DNA from: an uncultured Bacilli bacterium
GTDB lineage: Bacteria; Bacillota_I; Bacilli_A; RF39; UBA660
DNA length: 13,659 nt
Direction of reading: 5' to 3'
Assembly: GCA_910578745.1 (NCBI GenBank)
Contig: CAJTSN010000024.1
Span: 1 to 13,659, forward strand
This document shows positions 13,361-13,659 of the stretch, one piece after another. The translations under genes were made by a program, and so were the position numbers. Under the pieces are notes generated by a model. That model was not told the DNA's origin and made no database searches. It saw nothing but the letters and a program-made list of their open reading frames with translations. How positions within the stretch are numbered: the stretch's first letter is position 1; each line of letters begins with the position of its first letter.

Positions 13361-13390
13361 AAAAAAGGGAACTTTTAAGGGTTCCTTTTA
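13361..13390 (-). terminator. Terminator of the minus-strand gene, usable in both directions
   Basis: AAAGGGAAC (13364-13372) pairs with GTTCCTTTT (13381-13389) with one G-U pair and an 8-base loop. On the minus strand the stem is followed by a T tract (complement of the A run at 13361-13366), and it lies right at the stop codon of the minus-strand gene. On the plus strand a shorter TTTTA follows. Confidence 0.7.
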
Positions 13391-13657
13391 TTGTGCTACA
13401 TAATAACTTAATAAAATATTAAAAATAGTATCTAGAGCTTTTTCTACTTCTTCTTTAGGATATTTGTTAGTAAGGGGATTTAATAAAGAATAGAGTGTAT
13501 CTGTATTTCTTTTTTTCTTATCTATTTGCTTTCGTATGATTTGATGGCAATCGTTTAATAGGGAATCACTTGTATTGATAAAAGTGAAGGAGTGATAGAC
13601 AATGGTTTTTGGAACTTTTTTTCCTTTTTTAAAGAATAATTCATTACAAAATTTCCA
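13388..13657 (-). CDS. 3' part of a hypothetical minus-strand gene (start outside window)
   Basis: Reading leftward from base 13657 gives 89 codons and a TAA stop at 13388-13390. The gene's start lies beyond the window edge. The visible protein is basic and soluble-looking (KFCNELFFKKGKKVPKTIV, then a helical C-terminus YPKEEVEKALDTIFNILLSYY). Support for a real gene comes from the long open frame at A/T-rich composition, the absence of competing frames, and the terminator fitted exactly to its 3' end. It converges on the plus-strand genes. No motif or family was recognised. Confidence 0.6.
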   Translation of the reverse strand, partial: WKFCNELFFKKGKKVPKTIVYHSFTFINTSDSLLNDCHQIIRKQIDKKKRNTDTLYSLLNPLTNKYPKEEVEKALDTIFNILLSYYVAQ

Positions 13658-13659
13658 AA

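Noticed and set aside
13176..13403. 75-residue plus-strand ORF with a TTG start
   Set aside because: No good ribosome binding site, odd composition, overlap with a palindrome and a terminator, and it runs into the minus-strand gene; at most a decayed remnant.

Overview
The window is AT-rich (roughly 30% G+C by eye) and comes from a low-GC Firmicutes-like bacterium. Strong GGAGG-type ribosome binding sites, TTGACA/TATAAT and extended -10 (TGnTATAAT) promoters, and many A/T-stemmed Rho-independent terminators all fit Bacilli or an Erysipelotrichia/Mollicutes-related gut lineage. TGA is used as a stop codon (for example at 5008-5010 and 10387-10389), so this is not a Mycoplasma-type genetic code. 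The species cannot be fixed from the window. No tRNA, rRNA or CRISPR array was seen.

Layout: (1) 1-1293 holds two surface or exported proteins in tandem, the first cut by the window edge. They share a C-/N-terminal module, and the second carries three phage tail-fibre-like repeats; a terminator closes the unit. (2) 1292-~1437, starting right after that terminator, is what looks like the 5' piece of a group IIC intron, with no reverse transcriptase. (3) 1624-3860 is a three-gene unit of unrecognised function; its first protein has an internal duplication and a degenerate transglutaminase-like core. (4) 3878-4512 is engB, a ribosome-assembly GTPase, with its own promoter and terminator. (5) 4537-7039 holds a hypothetical gene and recG; recG has a perfect consensus promoter over the end of the upstream gene. 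(6) 7040-8758 has a 335-base leader region, an O6-alkylguanine-DNA methyltransferase (ogt), a nitroreductase-family protein and two tandem terminators. (7) 8941-9908 is an Rpn/PD-(D/E)XK nuclease gene, also followed by two tandem terminators. (8) 9913-12676 is a heavy-metal efflux operon: a CadC-type ArsR sensor, a free HMA metal-binding protein, a P1B-type ATPase with no HMA domain of its own, and a second free HMA protein. Its promoter carries two matching 16-bp operators. (9) 12823-13092 is a small two-helix membrane protein. (10) The window ends with a 5'-truncated minus-strand gene (13388-13657) and a hairpin terminator at its 3' end.

How the parts work together: the clearest system is the metal operon. 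The ArsR protein should sit on the paired TTGAA-N6-TTCAA sites covering the promoter and leave when it binds Zn, Cd or Pb. That would switch on the ATPase exporter, with the two detached HMA proteins plausibly delivering metal or sensing it for the pump. recG and ogt are both DNA-repair genes but have separate transcription signals. The segment from engB to recG is core-genome in character. The group II intron fragment, the Rpn gene and the tail-fibre-like surface protein mark accessory material on either side. No wholly new multi-gene system can be demonstrated. The best leads are the split HMA/ATPase operon with its phased operators, the ogt leader region, and the uncharacterised three-gene unit at 1624-3860.
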